Below, in pieces: positions 6,700-14,443 of a DNA stretch of 19,390 nt; positions within the stretch are counted from its first letter, which is position 1; every line of letters starts with the position of its first letter. The notes beneath the pieces were generated by a model. The model had not been told where the DNA came from. It did not search any database and saw nothing but the letters and a program-made list of their open reading frames with translations. This stretch comes from JBGTLW01 sp041743835 (lineage in GTDB: Bacteria > Planctomycetota > Phycisphaerae > Phycisphaerales > Phycisphaeraceae): assembly GCA_041743835.1 (NCBI GenBank), contig JBGTLW010000094.1, positions 1-19,390 on the forward strand, written 5' to 3'. The position numbers and the translations under genes were made by a program.

Positions 6700-8560
6700 A
6701 TGCAAAACTTCTGGCGCTTCTTCAGGCGCGTGTTCAGATACTGGAACCTGCTGGCGATCGCGCTGGTCGCTTCACTGATCGAGGCGGCCTGCACGTTCAG
6801 TGGGTTTGGCACGCTCATGTGGGTCATCGACCAACTCCTCGGGGGCAAGCAGTCCGTCCGCGCGCTGGTCCTCGACAAGCTCGGCGAAGATCGCCTCGGC
6901 ACGCTCACACAGCCGGCCAAGGACTTCGTCAACGCCTATGTCCCAGCCGACCCGTTCTGGGGCTTCGTCATGCTGCTGGGGGTCATCATCGGGCTGACGG
7001 TCCTCGGCTCGACGATGCGGTTCATCCACCACGTCTTCACCGCCAATGCCGTGATGCGCACCATCATCCGCCTGCGCCTCACCCTGTACCGCCGGCTCCT
7101 CGCCGTGCGCTACGAGAACTACGCGGCGATGGGCCCGGCCGACATGATCAGCCGCTGCGGGGCGGACTGCGGCGCCATCTCCCAGGGCATCCAGACCCTG
7201 CTGGGTAAGACCGTCCGCAACCTGCTGATGGGCGTGTCGATGCTGCTGCTGGCGCTGATCATCGACTGGAAGCTGACGCTGCTGTTCCTGCTGGGTATGC
7301 CGATGATCGGGCTGGTCATCCGCCAGCTTGGCCGGGCCATGAAGCGGATCACCCGGCGGACGCTGCAATACAGCGCGAAGATGCTGCGGACGCTGCAAGA
7401 GACGATGCTCAACAACGACATCATCAAGCTCCAGCAGGCTGAAGGGTACGCCCGCCGACGGCTGCACCGCGTGCTGGTCCGGCAGATGCTGGTGGAGCAA
7501 CTGCGGGCGGTGAAGGTCCGGGCGATCACCTCACCCATCGTCGAGACCTTCTCGATCGTCGCGGTGGCTGGTGTCGCGGCGATCGCGGCGTGGTATGTCT
7601 TCTCGCAGGACCAGGAGCCGACGACACTGGTGAAGGTGCTGGTGCTGCTGGGCATCGGGGCGTCGAGCCTCAAGCCGTTGGCGGACCTGAACAACGAGAT
7701 CCAGTCTTCCGCCGCGGCCGCGGACCGTGTCGCGGAGGTCCTTGAGCTGCCGCTGGAACAGGAAGACGAGTACGCCAAGCCCCTGCTCCCCCGCCACACG
7801 CGCAGCATCGACTTCGAGGGCGCGGAGTTTGCCTACCCCGGCAGCGAACACCTGGCGCTCAAGGGCGTGGATCTCCACGTCGATCACGGCATGACCATCG
7901 CCATCGTCGGTCCAAACGGCGCGGGCAAGTCCACGCTGGTCAACCTCCTGCCCCGGCTGATGGACGCGACCGGCGGGCGTGTGCTGGTCGATGGTGTGGA
8001 CATCAAGGGCGTCCGCCTGCGCTCGCTGCGCAAACAGATCGCGGTGGTCAGCCAGCAGGCGACGCTGTTCCAGGGCACCATCGCGGGCAACATCTCGCTG
8101 GGGCGTCAGCACGTCGATCGCGAGCAGATCATCGCGGCTGGCAAGGCGGCGTATGCCGACGAGTTTATTCAGATGATGCCCCAGGGCTACGACTCGGTGC
8201 TCACCGAGGGCGGCAAGGGGGCTCTCCGGCGGGCAACGGCAGCGGGTGTGCATCGCGCGGGCGATCCTCCGCGACCCGGCCATCCTCATCCTCGACGAAG
8301 CGACCAGCCAGATCGACACCGAATCCGAAGCCAAGATCAATGCCGCGCTCAAGCAGCTCCAGGTCGGCCGGACCACCTTCATCATCGCCCACCGCCTCTC
8401 CACCGTGGTCCACGCGGACCTCATCGTAGTGATGCAGGACGGCGGGATCATCGCCCAGGGCAAACACGACGAACTGCTGCGCACCAACCCCCTCTACGCC
8501 ACCCTATGCAGCATGCAACTCGTCGCCAGCAACACGGAGTTGCCGGAGCAGGCGGGGTAG
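6700..8560 (+). CDS. MsbA-like ABC exporter (fused TMD-NBD), reading frame broken by one extra base
   Basis: A half-size ABC exporter of about 619 residues if one base is removed. Hydrophobic segments near residues 15-35, 85-105, 170-190, 190-208, 280-300 and 308-325 form the membrane domain. Walker A GPNGAGKST is at 404-412, and the Q-loop is near VVSQQATLFQGT. After residue 507 the frame slips: a run of five G (8217-8221) replaces an expected four. The signature LSGGQRQR, Walker B ILILDEATSQID and H-loop IIAHRLSTV continue in the +1 frame to the stop at 8558-8560. Without correction the original frame runs on, by chance, into the next gene as far as 9021. Homologues flip lipids or lipid-linked sugars, which fits export of the locus glycan. 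The break is either a sequencing error or a real inactivating mutation; the intact coding beyond it favours an error or a very recent event. Confidence 0.87.
8217..8221 (+). other. Frameshift site (GGGGG) in the ABC exporter
   Basis: With four G the codons read Gly-Lys-Gly-Leu-Ser-Gly-Gly-Gln, the expected ABC signature. With the five G present, the frame turns to Ala-Leu-Arg-Arg and all later motifs are lost. The site is therefore fixed to within a few bases. Confidence 0.9.
8494..8558 (+). repeat. Direct repeat copy A: 3' end of the ABC exporter gene
   Basis: This stretch matches 9038-9102 at 60 of 65 positions; the first 35 bases are identical. Copy A is the working end of the exporter gene, coding for the last 22 or so residues. 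The two copies are 544 bp apart and bracket the orphan membrane-protein gene. Confidence 0.93.
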
Positions 8561-8571
8561 GGGGGATTGTG

Positions 8572-9021
8572 ATGAGACTTTATCTTGCAATAGTGCTGGC
8601 AAGAGAAGTCCTGTTTCATGCGGGCACGGCAGCACTCCTATGTGCAGCGGTAATAGATCACGCACATGGCAATTACGGATTATCCGGCTTGGAAACGACT
8701 GTCAAAGTGTTGATGGTTTCGGGGTTTATTGCATTTATAATTGGCGTGCTTCCTGCAAACAGACAGATGAGGGTTGCGTTGTCGAAATGGAGCAACAAGG
8801 ACAAGGACATAGTGCTTGGGTGGACCCGGAAGGTGAGAATCTATGCCAGTGTCGGCGTCATTTTTCTTTCGGTGGTGATACTTGCATGGTGTATTCAAGC
8901 TGTGACAGGCGAATTCGTGATTGGGCGGGAAGGGTTGGTCGGCGTGGCGTGGTTGCTCGGTGTGGGATTTTTGTACAAGGCGTATGACTATAGATCGAGG
9001 GGGCGTCATAACGGGGTCTGA
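8572..9021 (+). CDS. Small integral membrane protein of unknown function
   Basis: This 149-residue protein has about four hydrophobic segments: residues 3-27 (LYLAIVLAREVLFHAGTAAL), 44-61 (VKVLMVSGFIAFIIGVLP), 88-110 (RIYASVGVIFLSVVILAWCI) and 118-138 (GREGLVGVAWLLGVGFLYKAY). Basic loops between and after them are consistent with an inner-membrane protein. I recognise no family. Its base and codon use is clearly AT-richer than that of the neighbours on both sides, suggesting foreign origin. It starts at ATG 8572 behind a G-rich stretch, 11 bp after the exporter stop; GTG 8569 is an alternative. The stop codon lies inside a perfect palindrome. Because of the exporter frameshift, an automatic caller may fuse it to the exporter; the fusion is not real. 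Confidence 0.68.
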   Translation: MRLYLAIVLAREVLFHAGTAALLCAAVIDHAHGNYGLSGLETTVKVLMVSGFIAFIIGVLPANRQMRVALSKWSNKDKDIVLGWTRKVRIYASVGVIFLSVVILAWCIQAVTGEFVIGREGLVGVAWLLGVGFLYKAYDYRSRGRHNGV

Positions 9022-9028
9022 CCCCGTT
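9010..9028. repeat. Perfect palindrome (9-bp arms) of REP-like type
   Basis: The sequence aacggggtctgaccccgtt has 9-bp arms around a single central base. Its tga (9019-9021) is the stop of the upstream gene. The ggggtc/gacccc core resembles palindromes that I recall from REP elements associated with Y1-type (RAYT) transposases. No such transposase is in the window. It could also act as a short bidirectional hairpin, but there is no T-run. Confidence 0.7.
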
Positions 9029-9037
9029 CCGATACCC

Positions 9038-9102
9038 CTACGCCACCCTATGCAGCATGCAACTCGTCGCCAACAGCACAGAGGTGCCGGAGCAGGCGGA
9101 GT
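9038..9102 (+). repeat. Direct repeat copy B: orphan second copy of the ABC exporter 3' end
   Basis: This copy has no upstream exporter sequence: the similarity starts abruptly at 9038, ten bases after the palindrome. The five differences from copy A include a Ser-Asn to Asn-Ser swap, a Leu to Val change and a silent third-position change. They look like differences between related genes and not random decay. Copy B has lost the stop codon position of copy A. Confidence 0.9.
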
Positions 9103-9120
9103 GTAGAGGGTTGGTTTCAG

Positions 9121-9921
9121 TTACTTACCCGCAACATCACCCGCAGTCGGGCCCGGTTCCTTAGGCACTTTCGATAGTCCGGCATCGGCTTTTGCTTCTG
9201 CATAAGCGAAGGCATGAGCTCGAAGCGACATAGCGAAGTTGCGAAAGCTGAGTTCCGGGTTGGGCTCGCGGTAGATGCCCTTTGGACCATTGATGCGACC
9301 ACTCATCATAAAGCAGGTGCCGTCGTACATGCGTTCGCGAACCAACTTCAAGCAGAGCAACTCGTATCGCTTCGCATAGGAGGCGTCGCGGAACTCCGGA
9401 AACACGGTGAAATGTGGCTCATAGACGCCTACTGGGTTAGTCGATTTGGAAGAATCTTCGAGCAGCATATAGTAGCCTAGCCAAGGACGGGGTGACCCAG
9501 CAAACGCACCTTCTCGGTACGCAGTCCAGAAATCCGTCGCATTGCCGATAGCTTCCTCGGTTCGGTTGTTAAAGTTGTTTCCGAAGGAACCTACCTGTGA
9601 TTTGAATTCGATGCAGGCGAGCAGGTTCCCATCATCGACCAGGAGCAAATCCCAGCTTTTCGTAGGGCGATAGAAACCTGGCAAATAGGTGCTGGCACGG
9701 AGCTGGTGATAGACGCTCGCCTCGGGCACGCCGGCATCGGCGACGACTTTCGCTATCAGTCGGATGAGCCCGTTAATGTGAGCGCCACCGGTGACGGCAC
9801 CACGTGCGCCCGCATCACGTTTCCCAGTGGCCTTGCCTTGCTTGGTTTGCTGCCCGTCTCGGGTTGCCCAGAATTGCCGTACGGCATCTGCAACCCATTG
9901 TTCCAATTGCCCCGGCTTCAT
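9121..9921 (-). CDS. Type II restriction endonuclease, XhoI/PaeR7I family
   Basis: This 266-residue protein closely follows the XhoI/PaeR7I family (Pfam XhoI). It has an N-terminal Phe-Trp-x-Thr-Arg element, then RGAVTGGAHINGL (40-52), LPGFYRPTKSWDLLLVDDG (80-98), and a PD-(D/E)XK catalytic core in which Asp91 pairs with Glu105-Phe-Lys107 in CIEFKSQVGSFGNNFNNR. FNNRTEEAIG and DFWTAYREG follow as in PaeR7I. PaeR7I is about 246 residues, so the length is normal, with a short C-terminal tail. Known members cut CTCGAG, so that is the predicted site, by inference only. Its ATG overlaps the methyltransferase stop (ATGA), so the endonuclease is translated after its protector. Composition is AT-richer than the glycan locus, which suggests acquisition. 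Confidence 0.9.
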   Translation of the reverse strand: MKPGQLEQWVADAVRQFWATRDGQQTKQGKATGKRDAGARGAVTGGAHINGLIRLIAKVVADAGVPEASVYHQLRASTYLPGFYRPTKSWDLLLVDDGNLLACIEFKSQVGSFGNNFNNRTEEAIGNATDFWTAYREGAFAGSPRPWLGYYMLLEDSSKSTNPVGVYEPHFTVFPEFRDASYAKRYELLCLKLVRERMYDGTCFMMSGRINGPKGIYREPNPELSFRNFAMSLRAHAFAYAEAKADAGLSKVPKEPGPTAGDVAGK

Positions 9922-10901
9922 ACTGCCACCTGCTCATTAAATACTTGGATGTCGAGTGCACCGAAAAGGCCCGTGGTGTCGTTTCGAATGCGAGTTTCCG
10001 CATACTCGAAATAGCTCGAATCGATTTCAACGCCGATGCTGTTGCGGCCAGCGCGGCTGGCGGCAATGGTGGTAGTGCCGGTGCCCATGAATGGGTCGAG
10101 CACGGTATCACCGGCAAAGCTAAACATACGAATAAGCCGCTCAGCCAGTTCTACCGGATACGGAGCGGGGTGGTCACGGGTAGATGCGCCAGTCAGGCCG
10201 GTCCAAATCTGCTGGAACCATTGGCGGTGCTCATCTTCGCCGATCACACTCATGAGCCTGGTGGGCAGTGCCGGCTTGCGGTAGCCGCCGGGCTTGCGTT
10301 CCAGCAGGATGAACTCAATGTCATTTTTGAGCACCCCGTTTGGTTCATAAGGCTTTCCCAAGAATCCACCGGGACCAGCTTCGTAGACGGCGTTTGCGAT
10401 CTTGTGCCAGATGATCGGGGAGAGGTTGTCATAGCCGATGAGTCGACAACGTTCTTGAATCGACGAATGGAGCGGCACGACGGTGTGCCGACCCTTGTTC
10501 TTGCGTCGGGATAAACAAACATCACCCACCACGCAAACAACCCGGCCACCGGGGACCAGCGCGTCATAGCATTGGTGCCAGACCTCATCGAGCCCCGCAA
10601 GGAACTCATCGTAGTCCTCCATGTGCCCCATCTGGCTATCGCCATCGCGGTATCGCTTCAACGTCCAGTACGGGGGTGAGGTCACCACCAGATGCACGGA
10701 TTCAGCAGTGAGGAACCCCATACTCCGGGCGTCGCCAAGATGGAGTTGGTGCGAAGTTGGCAAGTGGCGCAGCGCCTGCCGAATCTCTCGCATAGCAGCC
10801 GGGTCCTTGGCCAAGGCAGGGATGGCGGACTGACTGTATTCCAACTGCCGCAGTTTCGTCGGCAGCAGGTCCACAAGCCCGTATGGGATCGGTTCAGACA
10901 T
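9918..10901 (-). CDS. Site-specific DNA methyltransferase, beta class, TSPPY type (probable m4C)
   Basis: This 327-residue enzyme carries catalytic motif IV TSPPYW at 74-79, and the SAM-binding motif I DPFMGTGTTTIAA at 269-281 comes after it. HPAPYPVELAERLIRMFSF (244-262) is motif X just before motif I. The order IV, target-recognition region, X, I is that of beta-class amino-methyltransferases. A Ser-Pro-Pro-Tyr box usually marks N4-cytosine enzymes such as those of the BamHI, PvuII and SmaI systems. It should protect host DNA from the overlapping endonuclease. A weak GGA motif lies about ten bases before the ATG. No controller (C) protein or separate specificity gene is present. The upstream 269 bp, as far as the terminator at 11171, hold no gene that I can support and should contain the promoter. 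Confidence 0.92.
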   Translation of the reverse strand: MSEPIPYGLVDLLPTKLRQLEYSQSAIPALAKDPAAMREIRQALRHLPTSHQLHLGDARSMGFLTAESVHLVVTSPPYWTLKRYRDGDSQMGHMEDYDEFLAGLDEVWHQCYDALVPGGRVVCVVGDVCLSRRKNKGRHTVVPLHSSIQERCRLIGYDNLSPIIWHKIANAVYEAGPGGFLGKPYEPNGVLKNDIEFILLERKPGGYRKPALPTRLMSVIGEDEHRQWFQQIWTGLTGASTRDHPAPYPVELAERLIRMFSFAGDTVLDPFMGTGTTTIAASRAGRNSIGVEIDSSYFEYAETRIRNDTTGLFGALDIQVFNEQVAV

Positions 10902-11170
10902 TGCTCAATCCTAGCAGGATGGGCGCAATATGAAAGGTGGAGCGGCCCGTTGACCTTGCAAGCGAGGGAGCCCCAAAACGATGAAAAGAACTGCTTTCTT
11001 TACTTGCATTCAAAGCCTGCAAAATCCCCGCTCGACAGGAGCTGTGGGGTGTCTAGGGGGTTCGCCGCTGCACGAGTGAGGCTTGGATGGAGTGCCGAAA
11101 TTAGCACACTCTCCGTGTCGATGCACAGCTCATTAATACGCCGCGTTCGCTCGCCCCACACCCTGCGCGC

Positions 11171-11213
11171 AAAAAAGCCGGCCGAGCGGGACAGGTATTC
11201 CGCTTCGGCCGGC
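11171..11213 (-). terminator. Intrinsic terminator of the amt/P-II operon
   Basis: Read on the minus strand, a GC-rich stem of about 13 bp (gccggccg...cgg arms, one bulged base) is followed directly by six T (11171-11176). It lies about 100 bases after the P-II stop. It also separates this operon from the leftward restriction-modification genes. Confidence 0.85.
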
Positions 11214-11236
11214 ACTCTTACAGGTCGGTTGTGTAT

Positions 11237-11254
11237 CGGCCCCCGATGGGGCCG
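11237..11254. other. Short GC hairpin downstream of the P-II gene
   Basis: The arms cggcccc and ggggccg surround a 4-base loop. It stands between the larger hairpin at 11261-11306 and the terminator at 11171-11213, making three hairpins in a row after the P-II gene. No T-run follows it. Confidence 0.6.
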
Positions 11255-11260
11255 GTTGTT

Positions 11261-11306
11261 GCACCGGGGAAGCCCCACGGGGGTTGGACCCGTGGGGCTT
11301 TGGTGC
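11261..11306 (-). other. Long hairpin immediately after the P-II gene
   Basis: A perfect 12-bp inner stem (aagccccacggg / cccgtggggctt) with a 7-base loop is extended by outer arms gcacc / ggtgc. It begins 11 bases after the P-II stop. There is no T-run on the minus strand, so it more likely protects the mRNA 3' end or acts as a factor-dependent stop than as a classic terminator. Confidence 0.75.
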
Positions 11307-11316
11307 GGTGCTTTGG

Positions 11317-11655
11317 TTACAGCGCGTCGTTGTTGGATTCGCCGGTGCGGATCCGGATGACTTTGGTCAGGCTGTACACGAAGATCTTGCCGTCGCCGAC
11401 GTTCCCGGTGCGTGCGGCGGAGGTGATCGCTTCGAGGGCCTTTTCAAGGTCTTCATCCTTCACGGCGACCTTCATCGCCACCTTGGGGATGAAGCCCACG
11501 TCCATCCGGCCGCCGCGGTAGCGCTCGGTGTGGCCCTTCTGCTTCCCGAAGCCCTTGACCTCGATGGCGGTGCAGCCGAGGATCCCGAGCTGTGACAATT
11601 TGGCCTTAGCCGCGTCAAGCGCTGAAGGCTTGATGATGGCTTCAATCATGTGCAT
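11317..11655 (-). CDS. glnK: P-II family nitrogen regulator (GlnB/GlnK type) lacking Tyr51
   Basis: This 112-residue protein has the full P-II fold: MIEAIIKPSALDAAKAKL, then EVKGFGKQKGHTERYRGG into the T-loop, VGFIPKVAMKVAV, and the C-terminal ARTGNVGDGKIFVYSLTKVIRIRTGE with the nucleotide-binding B- and C-loops. P-II proteins sense ATP/ADP and 2-oxoglutarate and plug ammonium channels with the T-loop. Numbering from the MHM start matches E. coli GlnB: Tyr46 is kept, but the residue at 51, normally the tyrosine that is uridylylated or adenylylated, is Met (RGGRMDVGF). Modification by GlnD at that site is therefore impossible. Gln39 and the Gly-rich loops needed for 2-oxoglutarate are kept. 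It follows amt after 103 bp, so the GlnK-type role of controlling Amt is likely. Confidence 0.95.
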   Translation of the reverse strand: MHMIEAIIKPSALDAAKAKLSQLGILGCTAIEVKGFGKQKGHTERYRGGRMDVGFIPKVAMKVAVKDEDLEKALEAITSAARTGNVGDGKIFVYSLTKVIRIRTGESNNDAL

Positions 11656-11702
11656 TGCTTATTTCCTTTCGTGTATGCGTCGTCGCTGGTTCGGTGTTTA
11701 GC

Positions 11703-11750
11703 CGTGGCCCGTGAAGCCGAGGGAACTTAATCCCTCGGCCTCTGGCCACG
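11703..11750 (-). other. Two-tier hairpin between amt and the P-II gene
   Basis: The inner stem gccgaggga / tccctcggc (9 bp, 6-base loop) stacks on an outer stem cgtggcc / ggccacg across short bulges. It starts 8 bases after the amt stop. There is no T-run on the minus strand, so readthrough into the P-II gene is expected. It may serve as an mRNA processing or stability element that sets the Amt to P-II ratio. Confidence 0.7.
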
Positions 11751-11758
11751 ATGGTGGA

Positions 11759-13402
<1,644 letters not shown>

Positions 13403-13441
13403 TGTGTTTGCTCCTGAATAAGCAGATTCGTGTCAGTTCAA

Positions 13442-13464
13442 CCCATCGATCCGCTACCGATGGG
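13442..13464 (-). other. Hairpin in the amt 5' leader
   Basis: The arms cccatcg and cgatggg enclose a 9-base loop about 40-60 bases before the amt start codon. It lies downstream of the sigma-70-like promoter, so it would be in the mRNA leader. Its function is unknown. Confidence 0.5.
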
Positions 13465-13488
13465 CCGCATTACGCTTACTTGCGGGTC

Positions 13489-13517
13489 ACTTTAACCAAA
13501 TGCTGATGAAATATCAA
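13489..13517 (-). promoter_or_regulatory. Sigma-70-like promoter for amt
   Basis: On the minus strand TTGATA (13512-13517; 5 of 6 consensus) and TAAAGT (13489-13494; 4 of 6) are separated by 17 bases. Transcription would start near 13482, giving a leader of about 80 nt. It lies downstream of the terminator at 13629-13657, so it would give amt a basal supply independent of the sigma-54 promoter. Confidence 0.5.
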
Positions 13518-13628
13518 GCCCCAATTTTCAAGTGCGTCTATTTTTTATGCGACCTGTTCTAAGGTCCGCTTAAATTACTCGCAACATTGCGGTTTGAGGT
13601 GATCTTTGTTCAGCTTTTGGTTAGTAAA

Positions 13629-13657
13629 AAGCGGGCACCCTACGAGGGTGCCCGCTT
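13629..13657 (-). terminator. Strong intrinsic terminator upstream of amt
   Basis: A perfect 12-bp stem (aagcgggcaccc / gggtgcccgctt) with a 5-base loop is followed on the minus strand by five T in a row. It points toward amt but lies 227 bases before its start, with no recognised gene directly upstream. It must end a transcript that starts inside the otherwise empty stretch to its right. Confidence 0.88.
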
Positions 13658-13748
13658 ATCTCCCCCCACGAACGCCGTGGGGGTGGCCTGCTTCAAACGA
13701 ATCCCCCGGGCAGCTCACGACGCTTTGTCCCCTCGTGGATGTTCGCAT
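13656..13748 (-). CDS. Possible 30-residue leader peptide ORF
   Basis: ATG at 13748 is preceded by AGGG about nine bases upstream. The frame codes for 30 residues, beginning MRTSTRGQSVVS and ending GVRGGR. Its TAA stop (13656-13658) overlaps the first bases of the terminator stem. A ribosome finishing here would cover that stem, as in translational attenuators. There is no run of a single amino acid, and the peptide resembles nothing I know, so it may be chance. Confidence 0.2.
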   Translation of the reverse strand: MRTSTRGQSVVSCPGDSFEAGHPHGVRGGR

Positions 13749-13839
13749 CGTGTTAACCCTGGCTCTCTGCTGCACGCTGGCCAAGGACTCCGGCCGTGTG
13801 CCCGGCGTCTTGCGACACCCGCGACACGCCTAACCCAAT

Positions 13840-13855
13840 TGCAAGGCACGTGCCA
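13840..13855 (-). promoter_or_regulatory. Sigma-54 (RpoN) promoter upstream of amt
   Basis: The minus strand reads TGGCACG-tgcc-TTGCA, a complete match to the RpoN consensus TGGCACGN4TTGCW with correct spacing between the GG (-24) and GC (-12). The start would be near 13829. RpoN promoters drive amt/glnK genes in many bacteria, so the location is functionally sensible. The terminator at 13629-13657 lies between it and amt. Confidence 0.75.
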
Positions 13856-13945
13856 GACCACCCGCGACCGCTTGAAATTTTTCTCCCCTTCCACCGCAAC
13901 CGCGTGAAAACCCCTAAAAACAAGGGCCGGCCGCACACTTCCCCA

Positions 13946-13960
13946 CGCATCGCCGATGCG
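13946..13960. promoter_or_regulatory. Palindrome at enhancer distance from the sigma-54 promoter
   Basis: cgcatcg-c-cgatgcg has 7-bp arms and is centred about 124 bases upstream of the predicted sigma-54 start, the usual distance for a bacterial enhancer-binding protein. It does not match the enteric NtrC site well, so the factor is unknown. Confidence 0.3.
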
Positions 13961-14409
13961 CACGCAATTGCCGCTCACCCAGCCCATCCGCCCGTGGCTG
14001 CTCAATCTGTGCGCAGCGCCTCGGGGACTGCACGGAAACACAACAGCGGACCAAACCCGCGGGGCCGAAACTTCGTGTCAATAAGTAGGACAACTCGGCC
14101 GTCGTAGAGCGCCAACCAAACCCGGATTTTGTGCCAGGTAGTTCGGACGCGGGGCCTGCGCACTAGATAAGCGTGGCCGCTCCCACGCTTGTAGGGGTCG
14201 CACCCGGCCCGAGGGCCTGCCGGCGGGGTTGAGCGGGCCTGCATGGTGCAGCCGCCGGCTTGGGGTGGAGGTATGCGGTTGTCAACGATCCGAAACTCTG
14301 ACTGCCGGCTACGGGCCGTGCCCGCTCCGTGCTCCTCGCTACGCTCTCGACCTGGCGGGGTCTATCTGCCGCCAGGCCCGTCGTCTCGAAGGGCCGTCAA
14401 ACCACAATT
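13961..14409. other. Intergenic stretch without a supported gene
   Basis: I see no gene here that I can defend. Two hairpins stand out: aagcgtgg / ccacgctt with a 6-base loop (14169-14190), and cctggcgg / ccgccagg with a 10-base loop (14351-14376). Neither is followed by a T-run. The stretch separates the nitrogen locus from the phage-like gene run and could hold an attachment site, but no repeat of it is found in the window. Confidence 0.5.
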
Positions 14410-14441
14410 AAAAGATCATCACTGGCCCTTCAGCCAGCGAT
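14410..14441 (-). terminator. Intrinsic terminator of the phage-like operon
   Basis: On the minus strand a 9-bp stem (atcgctggc / gccagtgat, one G-U pair) with a 6-base loop starts two bases after the stop of the last gene. UUUU follows four bases after the stem. It closes the leftward gene run. Confidence 0.6.
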
Positions 14442-14443
14442 GA

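Larger units (their letters stand above)
13625..13829 (-). ncRNA. Predicted sigma-54-driven small RNA or attenuated amt leader (about 200 nt)
   Basis: The predicted start is near 13829, twelve bases after the GC of a perfect sigma-54 promoter. The end is the T-run of the intrinsic terminator at 13629-13657. The RNA matches no riboswitch or sRNA family that I can recognise. It holds several GC-rich inverted repeats, such as ccccacg / cgtgggg just ahead of the terminator (13666-13684), which might compete with the terminator. It could be a free nitrogen-stress sRNA, or the front half of a 427-nt amt leader with conditional termination. Confidence 0.4.

Noticed and set aside
6700..9021. A single 773-residue protein joining the exporter to the orphan membrane protein
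   Set aside because: After the extra G the frame is a shadow of the exporter's own coding in +1 up to 8560 and is in phase with the next gene only by chance. The composition changes abruptly at about 8565, and a separate start codon is present.
10902..11170. Controller (C) protein gene for the restriction-modification system
   Set aside because: No short ORF with a helix-turn-helix pattern is present upstream of the methyltransferase.
11000..11278. A 92-codon leftward ORF between the restriction genes and the P-II gene
   Set aside because: It runs through the amt/P-II terminator and hairpins and shows no domain.
14002..14244. An 80-codon leftward ORF in the intergenic stretch
   Set aside because: It has no ribosome-binding site, is rich in Arg/Pro, and contains nothing recognisable. 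It is possible but not supported.
13660..14409. RNase P RNA, tmRNA, SRP RNA or a tRNA
   Set aside because: I looked on both strands for the conserved core sequences of these RNAs and for T-loop motifs and found none.
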